Shown: in pieces, positions 53,929-62,882 of the stretch | Layout: the number at the start of each line of letters is the position of its first letter | Numbering within the stretch: position 1 is the first letter of the stretch | Source of the DNA: Mucilaginibacter pallidiroseus | Lineage (GTDB): Bacteria > Bacteroidota > Bacteroidia > Sphingobacteriales > Sphingobacteriaceae | Direction of reading: 5' to 3' | DNA length: 64,000 bases | Assembly (NCBI RefSeq): GCF_007846085.1 | Contig: NZ_VOEJ01000011.1 | Coordinates: forward strand, 25,112-89,111 | The notes under the pieces: model-generated | Told to the model about the DNA's origin: nothing | The model's input: only the letters and a program-made list of their open reading frames with translations | Databases searched by the model: none | Position numbers and translations under genes: made by a program

Positions 53929-54963
53929 ATGTGCGTAAATATGATCATACAATCTCAGAAAATATCGCTGTTAGCTGTTTTGTTATACTGTCTCTCGACG
54001 GGACTGGCATTGCCTGCCAAAGGGCAAGAACTGTCAGGCAGTTCCAAAGAGACAGTTGAAGCGTTAGGAAGGATACGGCATATAAATGCCGGCGTACTCA
54101 ATGTGGGTTATGCCGAATCCGGACCTGCTGAGGGGCCGGCAGTTATTCTTCTCCACGGCTGGCCGTACGATATCCATAGTTTTTCTTCTGTCGCACCGAT
54201 ACTGGCCCGAAAAGGTTTCAGGGTCATTGTCCCGTACCTCCGCGGCTTCGGCTCCACTGTTTTTCTTTCAGCCAGAACTTTCAGGAACGGGCAGCAGTCG
54301 GCACTTGCGGTCGACGTGATCGAACTGATGGACGCTTTGCAAATTCGAAAGGCTGTTATCGGAGGCTTTGACTGGGGAGCGCGTACGGCTGATATCGTGG
54401 CTGCACTGTGGCCGGAACGTTGTATAGCACTCGTCTCCGTTAGCGGCTATCTCATTGGCAGCCCTGAAGCAGGAAAAAAGCCGCTGCTGCCCGAGGCAGA
54501 ACAGGCATGGTGGTACCAGTTTTATTTCGCTACAAAAAGAGGTGAGACCGGTTACAGGACTAACCGCATAGCCATGGCAAAGCTGATCTGGCAAAACGCC
54601 TCACCCCATTGGAAATTCAGCGACAGTACTTTTAATCTTTCAGCAAGGTCATTTGAAAACAAAGATCATGTCGATATCGTGATCCATAATTACCGTTGGC
54701 GGATAGGGGCAGCCAAAGGTGAATCACGTTATGCCGGTCTGGAAAAAAGACTGAAAAATTTCCCGGTGATCAGTGTTCCCGCTATCAGCATCGAAGGAGA
54801 TGACAATGGCGCGCCTCATCCGGATCCAAAAAGCTACGCCCGGATGTTTACCGGGAGGTATATGCACCGGACCGTCCTTGGCGGCATTGGTCACAATCTT
54901 CCATCTGAAGCGCCGGAAGCTTTCGCACAGGCTGTGTCTGACGCGTATATGATGGCGCAATAG
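53929..54963 (+). CDS. Secreted alpha/beta hydrolase, epoxide hydrolase-like
   Basis: This 344-residue protein has a hydrophobic N-terminus, then HGWPYDIHSF (oxyanion motif HGWP) and the nucleophile elbow GGFDWGAR, with Asp in place of Ser as in epoxide hydrolases and haloalkane dehalogenases, plus a late IGHNL His motif. The Asp nucleophile is a strong sign. It is followed by a TonB receptor across a palindrome region. Confidence 0.85.
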   Translation: MCVNMIIQSQKISLLAVLLYCLSTGLALPAKGQELSGSSKETVEALGRIRHINAGVLNVGYAESGPAEGPAVILLHGWPYDIHSFSSVAPILARKGFRVIVPYLRGFGSTVFLSARTFRNGQQSALAVDVIELMDALQIRKAVIGGFDWGARTADIVAALWPERCIALVSVSGYLIGSPEAGKKPLLPEAEQAWWYQFYFATKRGETGYRTNRIAMAKLIWQNASPHWKFSDSTFNLSARSFENKDHVDIVIHNYRWRIGAAKGESRYAGLEKRLKNFPVISVPAISIEGDDNGAPHPDPKSYARMFTGRYMHRTVLGGIGHNLPSEAPEAFAQAVSDAYMMAQ

Positions 54964-54972
54964 ATCTTGCAT

Positions 54973-55018
54973 GCGATATTTCGTCTGTGACGATATTGAA
55001 GAACGATATATCGTTCTT
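54973..55018. promoter_or_regulatory. Perfect 20-bp palindrome upstream of the TonB receptor gene
   Basis: AAGAACGATATATCGTTCTT (54999-55018) is a perfect 20-base palindrome. A second family member, GCGATATTTCGTC (54973-54985), lies just upstream. They are 50-95 bp upstream of the -24-like block at 55066-55083. Confidence 0.6.
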
Positions 55019-55065
55019 TTGCTAAACAGTGAAGTTTAAAATGCTGATTATTAATTATTAAAAAA

Positions 55066-55083
55066 CATGGCATGGTTTTTCAT
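55066..55083 (+). promoter_or_regulatory. Sigma-54-like promoter of the TonB receptor gene
   Basis: CATGGCATGGTTTTTCAT has TGGCATG-N4-TTCAT, close to TGGCAYR-N4-TTGCW apart from the -12 C/A. The start codon is 44 bases downstream. Confidence 0.45.
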
Positions 55084-55126
55084 GGTGCGCTGGCATTGTT
55101 ACAAATTATAATTAGTCTAAATAAAA

Positions 55127-57613
55127 ATGATTAAACTTCCACGTAACCAGGGCTTCTGGCTTTTTATCTTTATGTTCTGCGTTGCGAGCGCTCATGCCCA
55201 GGGCAACAAGGGAACCGTCAGGGGCAAGGTACTCACCTCCGAAGGAAAAGATGCCGACAATGTTTCTGTTACCGTTAAAGGGCAAGGTTCAGGTACAGCG
55301 ACAGATGATCACGGTAACTTTGAATTGAAACTACAGCCCGGAGCTTATATCCTGCTGATATCCCAGACCGGTGCCGCCCCGGTACAGCTTCCGGCTGATG
55401 TCACAGCGGGGAAAACCACGCAGCTGGATCCTGTCAGACTGGATATCAGCAACCGTGCGCTGCAGGAAGTGACCATCAGCTCGGGAAGAACAAATAAGTT
55501 TACGCGTAAGGGAAGTGACTACGTCGCTAAAATGCCACTAAGTAATCTGGAGAACCCGCAGGTGTATACGAGCATCAGTAAGGAGCTCCTGAGGGATCAG
55601 CAGATCAATAACCTGGACGATGCCCTGCGTAATGCTCCGGGCGTGACAAAGCTGTTCGATGCTACCGGAAGGGCCGGATCAGGTGCGACCAATTTTGTGC
55701 TTCGCGGTTTTTCTACCCAGGCCAGACTGCGTAACGGACTAGCCGGAAATATCACGACCATTGCAGACGCCGTAAATGTGGAAGCGATCGAGGTGATCAA
55801 GGGGCCGTCAGCTACCTTATTCGGCAATGCAATGACCTCATACGGAGGACTGATCAATCGGGTGACAAAAAAGCCTTTCAAAGCAGCAGCCGGTGAGGTT
55901 TCCTATTACGGCGGGAGCTATGGCCTCAACCGTATCAGCGCCGACTATAATACCCCGCTGGATAGTGCGGGAAATGTGCTTTTTCGGGTAAATACGGCCT
56001 ACAATTATCAGAACAGTTTCAGCGATAACGGTTACCGGAAAAGCTTTTTTCTGGCTCCGACCTTATCATACAGGGTTAACGACCGCCTTAATTTCAGTAT
56101 TGACGCCGAATTCAATACGCTGCAGAGCGGGGGCAGCCAGTATTTTTACCTGTATCCGACCGTCAATGTCAGCGCATTCGGTGCAAACCGTGCAGATCAG
56201 ATCCCAGTCAATTATAAAAGCACATTCTCGAACAACGATGTTATGAAAACAGGCCAGAATACCAATGTTTTCGGGCAAATGAACTATATATTTAATTCCC
56301 GCTGGAAATCACAGACGAATTTCAGCGTGACCAGCAGTACTTCAAAAGGTCCTGCACCTTATTTCTATATCATACCTGGCAGCAGTGTCAGAACGCTGAC
56401 CGGCGTTAATTCCTATACAGATCCGCTTTACCTGGAGCGTATGGTATGGTCGCCTAACGGGACAGACCTGAATGCTGAACTGCAGGAGAACGTAACGGGG
56501 GATTTCAAAATAGGTAAGTTCCGCAACCGGCTGACCCTCGGGCTCGATTATTTTCACGCCCGCACGAACATCAACTTTAACCGCTTTGCTTATGTGACAT
56601 CCAAAACACCGGCTACCCGGATCAACGATCTTTTCGACTTCGTCAGCCTGACGAACCCGGGCAATGCCTACTACAACTTCAACGAAAGTAAAGTAGATTC
56701 TGCATATGCCAACCGTCCTGCAGGTACCGTACTGACCACAAAAAATGATTCTTACACGTACAGCGCCTATGCATCCGACGTTTTCAATATCACTGACAAT
56801 TTTTTAGCACTGATCAGTCTGCGTGTTGACCGGTTCGACAATAAAGGCATTCTGAATAACTCCACCAACGTGACCTCGGATGGGTACAGGCAAACGGCCA
56901 TTGCCCCGAAATTCGGCCTGGTTTACCAGGTTATTCCCGAGCATGTGTCGGTATTCGGCAACTACCAGTCGGGATTTACCAATAAAACAGGTACCGATTT
57001 CGAGAGCAAGCCATTCAAGCCGGAGCATTCCAAACAGGCAGAGGGCGGTGTGAAATATGACCTGCTCGGTGGCAGAATAAGCGGTACCATCAGCTATTAC
57101 CATATTAAAGTGACAGATATCGTACGCCCTTATGAGGCCAATCCTGTCCTTTCCATACAAAACGGTACGCAGGTCAGTGAGGGTGTTGAGATAGAGGCTG
57201 TTGCCAACCCTTTTCCCGGTCTCAACGTGATAGGCGGCTATGGCTATAATTACAGCGTATACACAAAAACCACGACGGCACAAACGGGCCTTCGCCCGAC
57301 AAACGCAGGTCCGGAGCGTACCGCCAACCTGTGGATGAGTTACCGTTTCAGCAACGGCTTGGTAAAAGGCCTTGGCTTTGGTGCCGGCGGTAATTATGCC
57401 GGAAAGGTCTTTGCGATCAACAGTAACACTTACGGACAGTTCATTTTGCCTTCTTACACTATCTATAATGCAGCTGTTTTTTATGACCAGGTGAAATACC
57501 GGGTAGGACTGAAAATAAATAACGTCGGCAATAAACGTTACTGGGTGGGCAGCGGCACAATGAACCCGCAAATGCTGAGGGAGATCGTTGCCAATATCAG
57601 TTTCAGATTTTAA
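55127..57613 (+). CDS. TonB-dependent siderophore-type receptor
   Basis: This 828-residue outer-membrane protein has a signal peptide (to about residue 26), a carboxypeptidase-like regulatory domain (GTVRGKVLTSEGKDADNVSVTVKG), a TonB plug with NLDDALRNAPGVTKLFD, NFVLRGFSTQARLRNGL and IEVIKGPSATLFGNAMTSYGGLINRVTKKP, and a 22-strand-type beta-barrel ending in NISFRF, the classic C-terminal aromatic. This is typical of ferric siderophore receptors. A PepSY membrane gene follows at 10 bp, a common iron-reductase partner. Confidence 0.92.
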   Translation: MIKLPRNQGFWLFIFMFCVASAHAQGNKGTVRGKVLTSEGKDADNVSVTVKGQGSGTATDDHGNFELKLQPGAYILLISQTGAAPVQLPADVTAGKTTQLDPVRLDISNRALQEVTISSGRTNKFTRKGSDYVAKMPLSNLENPQVYTSISKELLRDQQINNLDDALRNAPGVTKLFDATGRAGSGATNFVLRGFSTQARLRNGLAGNITTIADAVNVEAIEVIKGPSATLFGNAMTSYGGLINRVTKKPFKAAAGEVSYYGGSYGLNRISADYNTPLDSAGNVLFRVNTAYNYQNSFSDNGYRKSFFLAPTLSYRVNDRLNFSIDAEFNTLQSGGSQYFYLYPTVNVSAFGANRADQIPVNYKSTFSNNDVMKTGQNTNVFGQMNYIFNSRWKSQTNFSVTSSTSKGPAPYFYIIPGSSVRTLTGVNSYTDPLYLERMVWSPNGTDLNAELQENVTGDFKIGKFRNRLTLGLDYFHARTNINFNRFAYVTSKTPATRINDLFDFVSLTNPGNAYYNFNESKVDSAYANRPAGTVLTTKNDSYTYSAYASDVFNITDNFLALISLRVDRFDNKGILNNSTNVTSDGYRQTAIAPKFGLVYQVIPEHVSVFGNYQSGFTNKTGTDFESKPFKPEHSKQAEGGVKYDLLGGRISGTISYYHIKVTDIVRPYEANPVLSIQNGTQVSEGVEIEAVANPFPGLNVIGGYGYNYSVYTKTTTAQTGLRPTNAGPERTANLWMSYRFSNGLVKGLGFGAGGNYAGKVFAINSNTYGQFILPSYTIYNAAVFYDQVKYRVGLKINNVGNKRYWVGSGTMNPQMLREIVANISFRF

Positions 57614-57623
57614 TTGACCGGGA

Positions 57624-58793
57624 ATGTCTTTGTTTAAAAAAGTAGTTTTATTCATTCATCGCTGGCTCGGATTACTGTCCGGGCTGGTCGTGTTTATTGT
57701 CAGTATCTCAGGCTGTGTCTACTCCTTTCAGGATCAGATACAGGATGCCTTGTTTTCCTACCGGAAGGTTAACCGAGGGAGCGGGGATATGCTGCTGCCT
57801 TCACGGCTTATCACGATCGCTAAAGAAAGATATCCGGGCGGCAAGGTTAGCTTAGTGAATTATTACACCCCTGACCGTACTGCACAGGTGCGTATTGACA
57901 CGGGTAAGGTACAGCATTCATTGTTTATTGATCCTTACACGGGCCGCCTGATCCATGACGACCCGGATTTTAAGCACAATTTTTTCAATACGGTTAAGAG
58001 TATTCATTTTTACTGTTTTTTTCCGCCGGCGATAGGAAAAACGGTTGTCGGTTCGTCGACCATCATATTTATGGTCATAATGATCACCGGATTGGTTTTG
58101 TGGTGGCCCCTTCGAAAGTTTGATCGGAAGCGAAGCTTGACTATCAAATGGAAGACCAGGTGGCGCAGGGTCAATTATGACTTGCATAGTGTGATCGGAT
58201 TTTATGTTTTCAGCATCAGTTTTCTTCTTGCATTCAGCGGACTTTCCATGTCGTATGACTGGTTGAGCAAAAGTATCTATTGGACAGCTAACGGAGGAAA
58301 GGAATACAAAAAGGAACTAAAGAAATATACATCTGATACGACAACCAAAGTACAGAATATCGCGGTTATAAAAATCATCGATGCCGGCTTCCTGTATGCC
58401 CGCAAAAGATCGCCGAAAACAGAAATGATGCTGATCTCTCCGGGAGCATTACCAAAAAGTCCGATTTCTTACACCTGCTACCCACGGGTATTTCATTTCA
58501 GCTACAGCGATACTTATTCCATCGATCAGTACACAGGTAAAGTCCTGAAGGAATTACCTAACACAAGGAAAAGTACGGGCTTAGTCCTGTTAGGAATGAA
58601 CTATGATATTCATGTCGGGCAAATCGCAGGACTAAGCGGTCAAATCATCATGTTTCTGGCTGGATTGATCAGTGCTTCTCTGCCGGTGACCGGGTTATTT
58701 ATTTATTTAGGCAAAAAAAAATCGATACTACTCAGAAAAGGTAGAGGGGCGCATTCTGTCAGACAACGACGACTTGATAAAAGTTTAAATTAA
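57624..58793 (+). CDS. PepSY-associated membrane protein, ferric-siderophore reductase-like
   Basis: This 389-residue protein has an N-terminal membrane helix (LFIHRWLGLLSGLVVFIVSISG), a PepSY periplasmic segment (SLFIDPYTGRLIHD), a second helix pair around residues 140-170 and 185-215, and a C-terminal helix. Histidines within helices (HRWLG, HVGQIAG-like, DLHSVIGF) fit haem or iron handling. Such proteins are often encoded with TonB siderophore receptors and are thought to reduce the imported complex; that function is from family context. Confidence 0.85.
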   Translation: MSLFKKVVLFIHRWLGLLSGLVVFIVSISGCVYSFQDQIQDALFSYRKVNRGSGDMLLPSRLITIAKERYPGGKVSLVNYYTPDRTAQVRIDTGKVQHSLFIDPYTGRLIHDDPDFKHNFFNTVKSIHFYCFFPPAIGKTVVGSSTIIFMVIMITGLVLWWPLRKFDRKRSLTIKWKTRWRRVNYDLHSVIGFYVFSISFLLAFSGLSMSYDWLSKSIYWTANGGKEYKKELKKYTSDTTTKVQNIAVIKIIDAGFLYARKRSPKTEMMLISPGALPKSPISYTCYPRVFHFSYSDTYSIDQYTGKVLKELPNTRKSTGLVLLGMNYDIHVGQIAGLSGQIIMFLAGLISASLPVTGLFIYLGKKKSILLRKGRGAHSVRQRRLDKSLN

Positions 58794-58924
58794 ATTATTA
58801 AAAAACAAAGATCTTAGTAAATACAAGTTGAGGTTTTTACAGAAACTTCAGCAAGTTGATGAATGTCAAATGCATTGCACCTAATACCATAGAAATTGTA
58901 GATGTACGCCATTGATGACTCAAC

Positions 58925-58962
58925 GATATCTCAGGTGTTGAGCAACACCTGAGATATCTTTT
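58925..58962 (+). terminator. Long terminator after the PepSY gene
   Basis: A 15-bp perfect stem (GATATCTCAGGTGTT and its complement) with a four-base loop is followed by TTTT, 130 bp beyond the PepSY stop codon and 86 bp before the second MocR gene. Confidence 0.75.
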
Positions 58963-59048
58963 GATGATTCATGATTTGAAAGAACAAATTAGTTTTTTCT
59001 TAAATTAACACATGTTTTACAAGTCCTCCTTATTTAGTCTCAAATATC

Positions 59049-60524
59049 ATGGCAGTCCAAACACTACCTTTCAGCAGTCTGCTCAACATCGATAAAAAAT
59101 CCGGCACAGCCATCTACCGTCAATTGGCCGATGCACTTATCGATCTGATAAGAGATTCCAAATTAAAACCAGGGTATCAACTTCCCTCGTCCAGAGCTAT
59201 GGCACTCATCCTGTCCTTAAACAGGACAACAATTGTTGCAGCTTATGAAGAATTAAAAATCCAGGGTTGGCTGGAAGTGATTGAAAGAAAAGGCATATTC
59301 GTGTCCAACAAGCTGCCAGTGGTCAAACCAACGCCTTTTCAGAAAGAAGAACCTGAAAAGTCTTTTCCGGAAGCAGAACACTACTTTTACCATCGCTTCT
59401 CTGAAATCCCTAGAGGATCACGTGAACTAAAGGCGTACCAGCTGCTGATAAATGACGGATATCCTGATCAAAGGATCGCACCCTTCGATATGATATTTAA
59501 TCGATATAAAACTCTGATACGCAGAACATATTTGCACGGTACGCTTTTAACTGAACAAGCTGCGGGAAATTCTTTTCTTAGGAAAGAGCTTGCCGATTTT
59601 ATGTCAAAAACAAGGGCACTGGATATTGCTCCTGAAAATATCCTGATCACCCAAGGTGCACAATTAGCGATTTTTATTGCCGCCAGAATGATTTTGCGAC
59701 CAGGAAGTACAGTCGTAGTAGCCGACCTTAACTATATTTTGGCAAACAGATTGTTCGAAGAACTAGGTGCTAAGCTGATCAAGGTCAGAATCGACGATGA
59801 TGGGATCGATGTCGATGCAATTGAAGAAATCTGCCGTACACAGCAGCCGGACCTATTGTATCTGATTCCTCATCATCACCACCCTACCACGGTGACGCTC
59901 AGTGGAGAAAGAAGAATAAAACTGCTTGATGTCATCAGGAGGTATAAGCTCCCGGTTATAGAGGATGACTATGATTATGATTTCCACTATGAAAACAGCC
60001 CTATATTACCTTTAGCAAGTGCTGCTCATGGTGGTTATGTATTATATATTGGTTCAATATCAAAAACCTTATCACCAACTGTTCGTCTGGGATACCTCGT
60101 CGGCAGTAATGATTTTATATGGCAGGCTGCCAAACTTAAGCAAATGGTAGACATCAGGGGAGACGTTTTATTCGAAGAGTCAATTGCTCACCTCTTCAAT
60201 TCGGGTGAGATGCAAAAACACTTGCGGCGTTCTGTTGAATTATATAAATACAGAAGGGACCTGTTCTGTGACGCTTTGCAGATCGCAGCGTCTGACATCG
60301 TAACCTTCGAGAGACCAAAAGGGGGAATGGCAGTTTGGGCAGTTTTTCCGAAAGAATATTCTGTCACGTTACTGGCAGAGAGAATGGCGGGAAAAGGGGC
60401 ATTTTTAAGCGATGGCAGCATCTACCCCTACAATTCGCGTATAAATGGTGTTCGGTTAGGTTTTGCGTCATTGAATCCGTCTGAAATAGCTCAATTTATG
60501 CAGACGTTAAAAGATTCCTTATAG
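59049..60524 (+). CDS. MocR/PdxR-type GntR regulator with aminotransferase domain, copy 2
   Basis: This 491-residue regulator has the GntR winged helix (AIYRQLADALIDLIRDSKLKPGYQLPSSRAMALILSLNRTTIVAAYEEL) and the PLP-binding aminotransferase fold (IEDDYDYDFHYEN; SKTLSPTVRLGYL). It shares the unusual PHHHHPTTVTLS segment with the other MocR protein at 30678. The neighbouring NmrA-like SDR lies convergent, 66 bp away. The coding DNA reads slightly more AT-rich than its neighbours. Confidence 0.9.
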   Translation: MAVQTLPFSSLLNIDKKSGTAIYRQLADALIDLIRDSKLKPGYQLPSSRAMALILSLNRTTIVAAYEELKIQGWLEVIERKGIFVSNKLPVVKPTPFQKEEPEKSFPEAEHYFYHRFSEIPRGSRELKAYQLLINDGYPDQRIAPFDMIFNRYKTLIRRTYLHGTLLTEQAAGNSFLRKELADFMSKTRALDIAPENILITQGAQLAIFIAARMILRPGSTVVVADLNYILANRLFEELGAKLIKVRIDDDGIDVDAIEEICRTQQPDLLYLIPHHHHPTTVTLSGERRIKLLDVIRRYKLPVIEDDYDYDFHYENSPILPLASAAHGGYVLYIGSISKTLSPTVRLGYLVGSNDFIWQAAKLKQMVDIRGDVLFEESIAHLFNSGEMQKHLRRSVELYKYRRDLFCDALQIAASDIVTFERPKGGMAVWAVFPKEYSVTLLAERMAGKGAFLSDGSIYPYNSRINGVRLGFASLNPSEIAQFMQTLKDSL

Positions 60525-60545
60525 TTTTGGCACATGAAGGTATAA

Positions 60546-60574
60546 AAAAGGCCGGCTTATAATGCCGGCCTTTT
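60546..60574. terminator. Bidirectional terminator between MocR and SDR copy 3
   Basis: AAAAGGCCGGC and GCCGGCCTTTT form an 11-bp stem with a seven-base loop between two convergent genes; A and T runs fit either direction. Confidence 0.85.
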
Positions 60575-60590
60575 GATTGATAGAATAAGA

Positions 60591-61337
60591 TTATTTGTTC
60601 TTTTCTATCCAAGTATCAAAATTCATCTCTCCTTTATAAAAGTCGCCTGTGGGAACCAGGCAAGACTTTGGAATTTCGAAAAACATATATTTGTCATCAT
60701 CATTCGGAATGACTGTTTTTTCGATACCCGTTTTTTCCAGATACTTAGTTACAAAGTCTGTCATAGGGGCCTTTTCAGGACCTGCAATCTCCACGATCTT
60801 CTGCTTTGGCTCACCCAGCGCGAATTGCACAACATAATTTGTTACATCCTCGGCAGCTATCGGTTGATAATCGACCGTCGAAACGAATACTTTATCACCT
60901 TCACCTTGTACGGAGATTATTGTATCGATATGTTCGTGAAACTGCGTAGCACGAATTATTGTGTAAGGAATGCCTGAATTGATAATATTATCTTCCTGGT
61001 CTTTCTTGGCGCGGAGATATCCTATGTATTGTGCACGGTCGGTGCCTACTATTGATAGAATCAGGTGATGCTTGACGCCCGCCAGCTTCTCAGCGCTTGC
61101 AATATTTTTGCCGGCTGTTCTGAAAAAATTCAGAGCAGTCTCATCGTCAGGGGAGGCGGAATTTGACAGGTCGATCACAACCTCTGTTCCTTCCAAAGCC
61201 TGTGCTAATCCCGCTCCCGTTAAAATATCGACGCCTGCCGAACGTGCGCCGACCACAACTTCATGACCTGCTTTATTTAATTTGTAACAAACTGTTTTAC
61301 CAATGAGTCCTGTGCCTCCGATTACTAAGATTTTCAT
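60591..61337 (-). CDS. NmrA-like NAD(P)-binding SDR family protein, copy 3
   Basis: This 248-residue protein has MKILVIGGTGLIGKTV at the start, LILSIVGT at about 93-100 and IPYTIIRATQFHEH. It is a paralogue of the proteins at 1994-2749 and 32860-33609. Here the SDR is beside a MocR gene but convergent, and there is no cupin. No sigma-54-like element is seen upstream. Confidence 0.87.
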   Translation of the reverse strand: MKILVIGGTGLIGKTVCYKLNKAGHEVVVGARSAGVDILTGAGLAQALEGTEVVIDLSNSASPDDETALNFFRTAGKNIASAEKLAGVKHHLILSIVGTDRAQYIGYLRAKKDQEDNIINSGIPYTIIRATQFHEHIDTIISVQGEGDKVFVSTVDYQPIAAEDVTNYVVQFALGEPKQKIVEIAGPEKAPMTDFVTKYLEKTGIEKTVIPNDDDKYMFFEIPKSCLVPTGDFYKGEMNFDTWIEKNK

Positions 61338-61466
61338 AATTAATAATTTAAGTCAGCTACAATTTTAATAGCCTGAGCAAAGTAACATCATTCAGGACAT
61401 CAGCTGGTCATCCAGGACTCATATGAAAGCCAGTCCAGACCAGGATAAACCTTATCGTCCTAACGG

Positions 61467-62402
61467 CTAACGATGATCGAATATAACCCTTCCGCCTGAT
61501 TTCGCCCACTCATCGATTCCCCCTAACAGCGGCCCTATACGTTTCAAACCAACCTTTCTTAGCTTTTCAGCGTACCGGGCAGCGGTGAGCTCGTTCGGAC
61601 ATGAGCAGTAAATGATCACTTCGTTATGACGCTGAAACCGTTCAGCTATTTCGTTAAGGTTTTTATCACCGATGAGTATCGAACCGGGAATAAACCCATT
61701 CCTGGTTCGCTGGTCTGCCGGACGCGCATCAAGTATAACAGGACCTGACTGTTCCTGTATCAGCTCATATAAGTCACTGACCGTAACACGGTCGATGTTA
61801 AATTGCTTAATGAGACGCTTTCGTTTTATCCATTTCGCCAGAAGATATAAGCCGAAGGCAGCTGCGAGGATCAGACCACCTATTTTCCCATAGTCAGAAA
61901 GCGCTGCAATGATGCTGCTGATCTCATTCCGGAAAAATACCCCTAACGAAACAGCACTGCCGAGATAAACGACAGCAGCAATAAATGAAAATATCCCGAA
62001 CACACTCAGCCGCATTCTGTAAACCCCAGCTACTAAAGGAGCGATGGTAGACAGGCCGGGAATAAATTTCGCTAAGGTCAGGGCCGGCGATCCGAAGCGT
62101 TCAAACAAATCACTGCTGCCGCTTACGCAGGAATCGGGAGATATGGAGATTTTGCAAAGCCTGCCGAGGATCCGGGTGCCGTACCGCTTACCTGCTGAAT
62201 ATAAAATAAAGTCACCGATTAGTGAGCCGGCTGATCCTGTAAATATGAGCGCAACAATATCCGTCAGGGTCAGCGGCGTAAAAGCCGCTGTTACCATCAG
62301 AATAGCGAACGCCGGAAGCGGAAGCCCTAAGCTTTGCAGCAGGGTTATGACGAATATCATCCATAATCCGTAAACATGTACCAGTTCGATCAATGTATCC
62401 AT
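61467..62402 (-). CDS. DedA-family membrane protein fused to a rhodanese domain
   Basis: Residues 1-195 are a DedA/SNARE-associated membrane domain: VTLLQSLGLPLPAFAIL, the E/R-rich segment GDFILYSAGKRYG and FIPGLSTIAPLVAG with the conserved G-x-x-R/P pattern. Residues 210-311 are a rhodanese domain with the active-site Cys in VIIYCSCPNEL. The Cys loop CSCPNE suits a thiol, selenium or sulfur-transfer role near the membrane. The fusion is intact with no frameshift. Confidence 0.9.
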   Translation of the reverse strand: MDTLIELVHVYGLWMIFVITLLQSLGLPLPAFAILMVTAAFTPLTLTDIVALIFTGSAGSLIGDFILYSAGKRYGTRILGRLCKISISPDSCVSGSSDLFERFGSPALTLAKFIPGLSTIAPLVAGVYRMRLSVFGIFSFIAAVVYLGSAVSLGVFFRNEISSIIAALSDYGKIGGLILAAAFGLYLLAKWIKRKRLIKQFNIDRVTVSDLYELIQEQSGPVILDARPADQRTRNGFIPGSILIGDKNLNEIAERFQRHNEVIIYCSCPNELTAARYAEKLRKVGLKRIGPLLGGIDEWAKSGGRVIFDHR

Positions 62403-62645
62403 CTTTCACAAAATGCAGGGTGAAATAAGTTTTTTTGGGGTCTTGTTCAATGAAGGATCTTAATTTTACAAAAGTCTGCTGATTAAGAATTCTGTGTACA
62501 AATTTAGCCCTGTCGCGAAAGCAACTTTTTGACATTTGTCAATTTAGATCAGAATAAGCAGGACCAAAGTTCCGTGCCATCCCGACTGAAGCAAAAGTTT
62601 ACCTGTCCATGCCCGCTGCTGCGCGGGCTGAAAAAATACATCAGA
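62403..62645. other. Short intergenic region with a hairpin
   Basis: A GCCCGC/GCGGGC hairpin near 62609-62627 lies without a T run on either strand. I see no terminator and no gene. This region separates the DedA-rhodanese gene from the small gene at 62646. Confidence 0.4.
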
Positions 62646-62882
62646 CTAAGTGCTCAGTTGGGCGATCCTGACGGAGAGGGCCCGCAGTAATTCTAAAGAT
62701 ATCTCAGCTTTGTTATCGAAACTCAATGCCCTGTAGTCTCCTGCTTCATCCGGCTCAAAGATCACAACAGTTTCATCGATCAGCACTGATATGCGATGCG
62801 TGTAACCCCACCGTTCAAACCTCGCCTTATATTCTTTTTCATGGCCCTGCCAGGTAACCTGAATAACAAAAGCTTCGTTCAT
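62646..62882 (-). CDS. Small hypothetical protein coupled to the nuclease gene
   Basis: This 78-residue protein has a WxGxExEYKARFERWGYTHRISVLIDE segment and is acidic to neutral, with no signal peptide. Its start overlaps the nuclease stop by four bases (ATGA on the minus strand), implying co-translation. Family not recognised. Confidence 0.65.
   Translation of the reverse strand: MNEAFVIQVTWQGHEKEYKARFERWGYTHRISVLIDETVVIFEPDEAGDYRALSFDNKAEISLELLRALSVRIAQLST

Noticed and set aside
62609..62627. GCCCGC/GCGGGC hairpin
   Set aside because: No T run on either strand and no gene end close enough to call a terminator.
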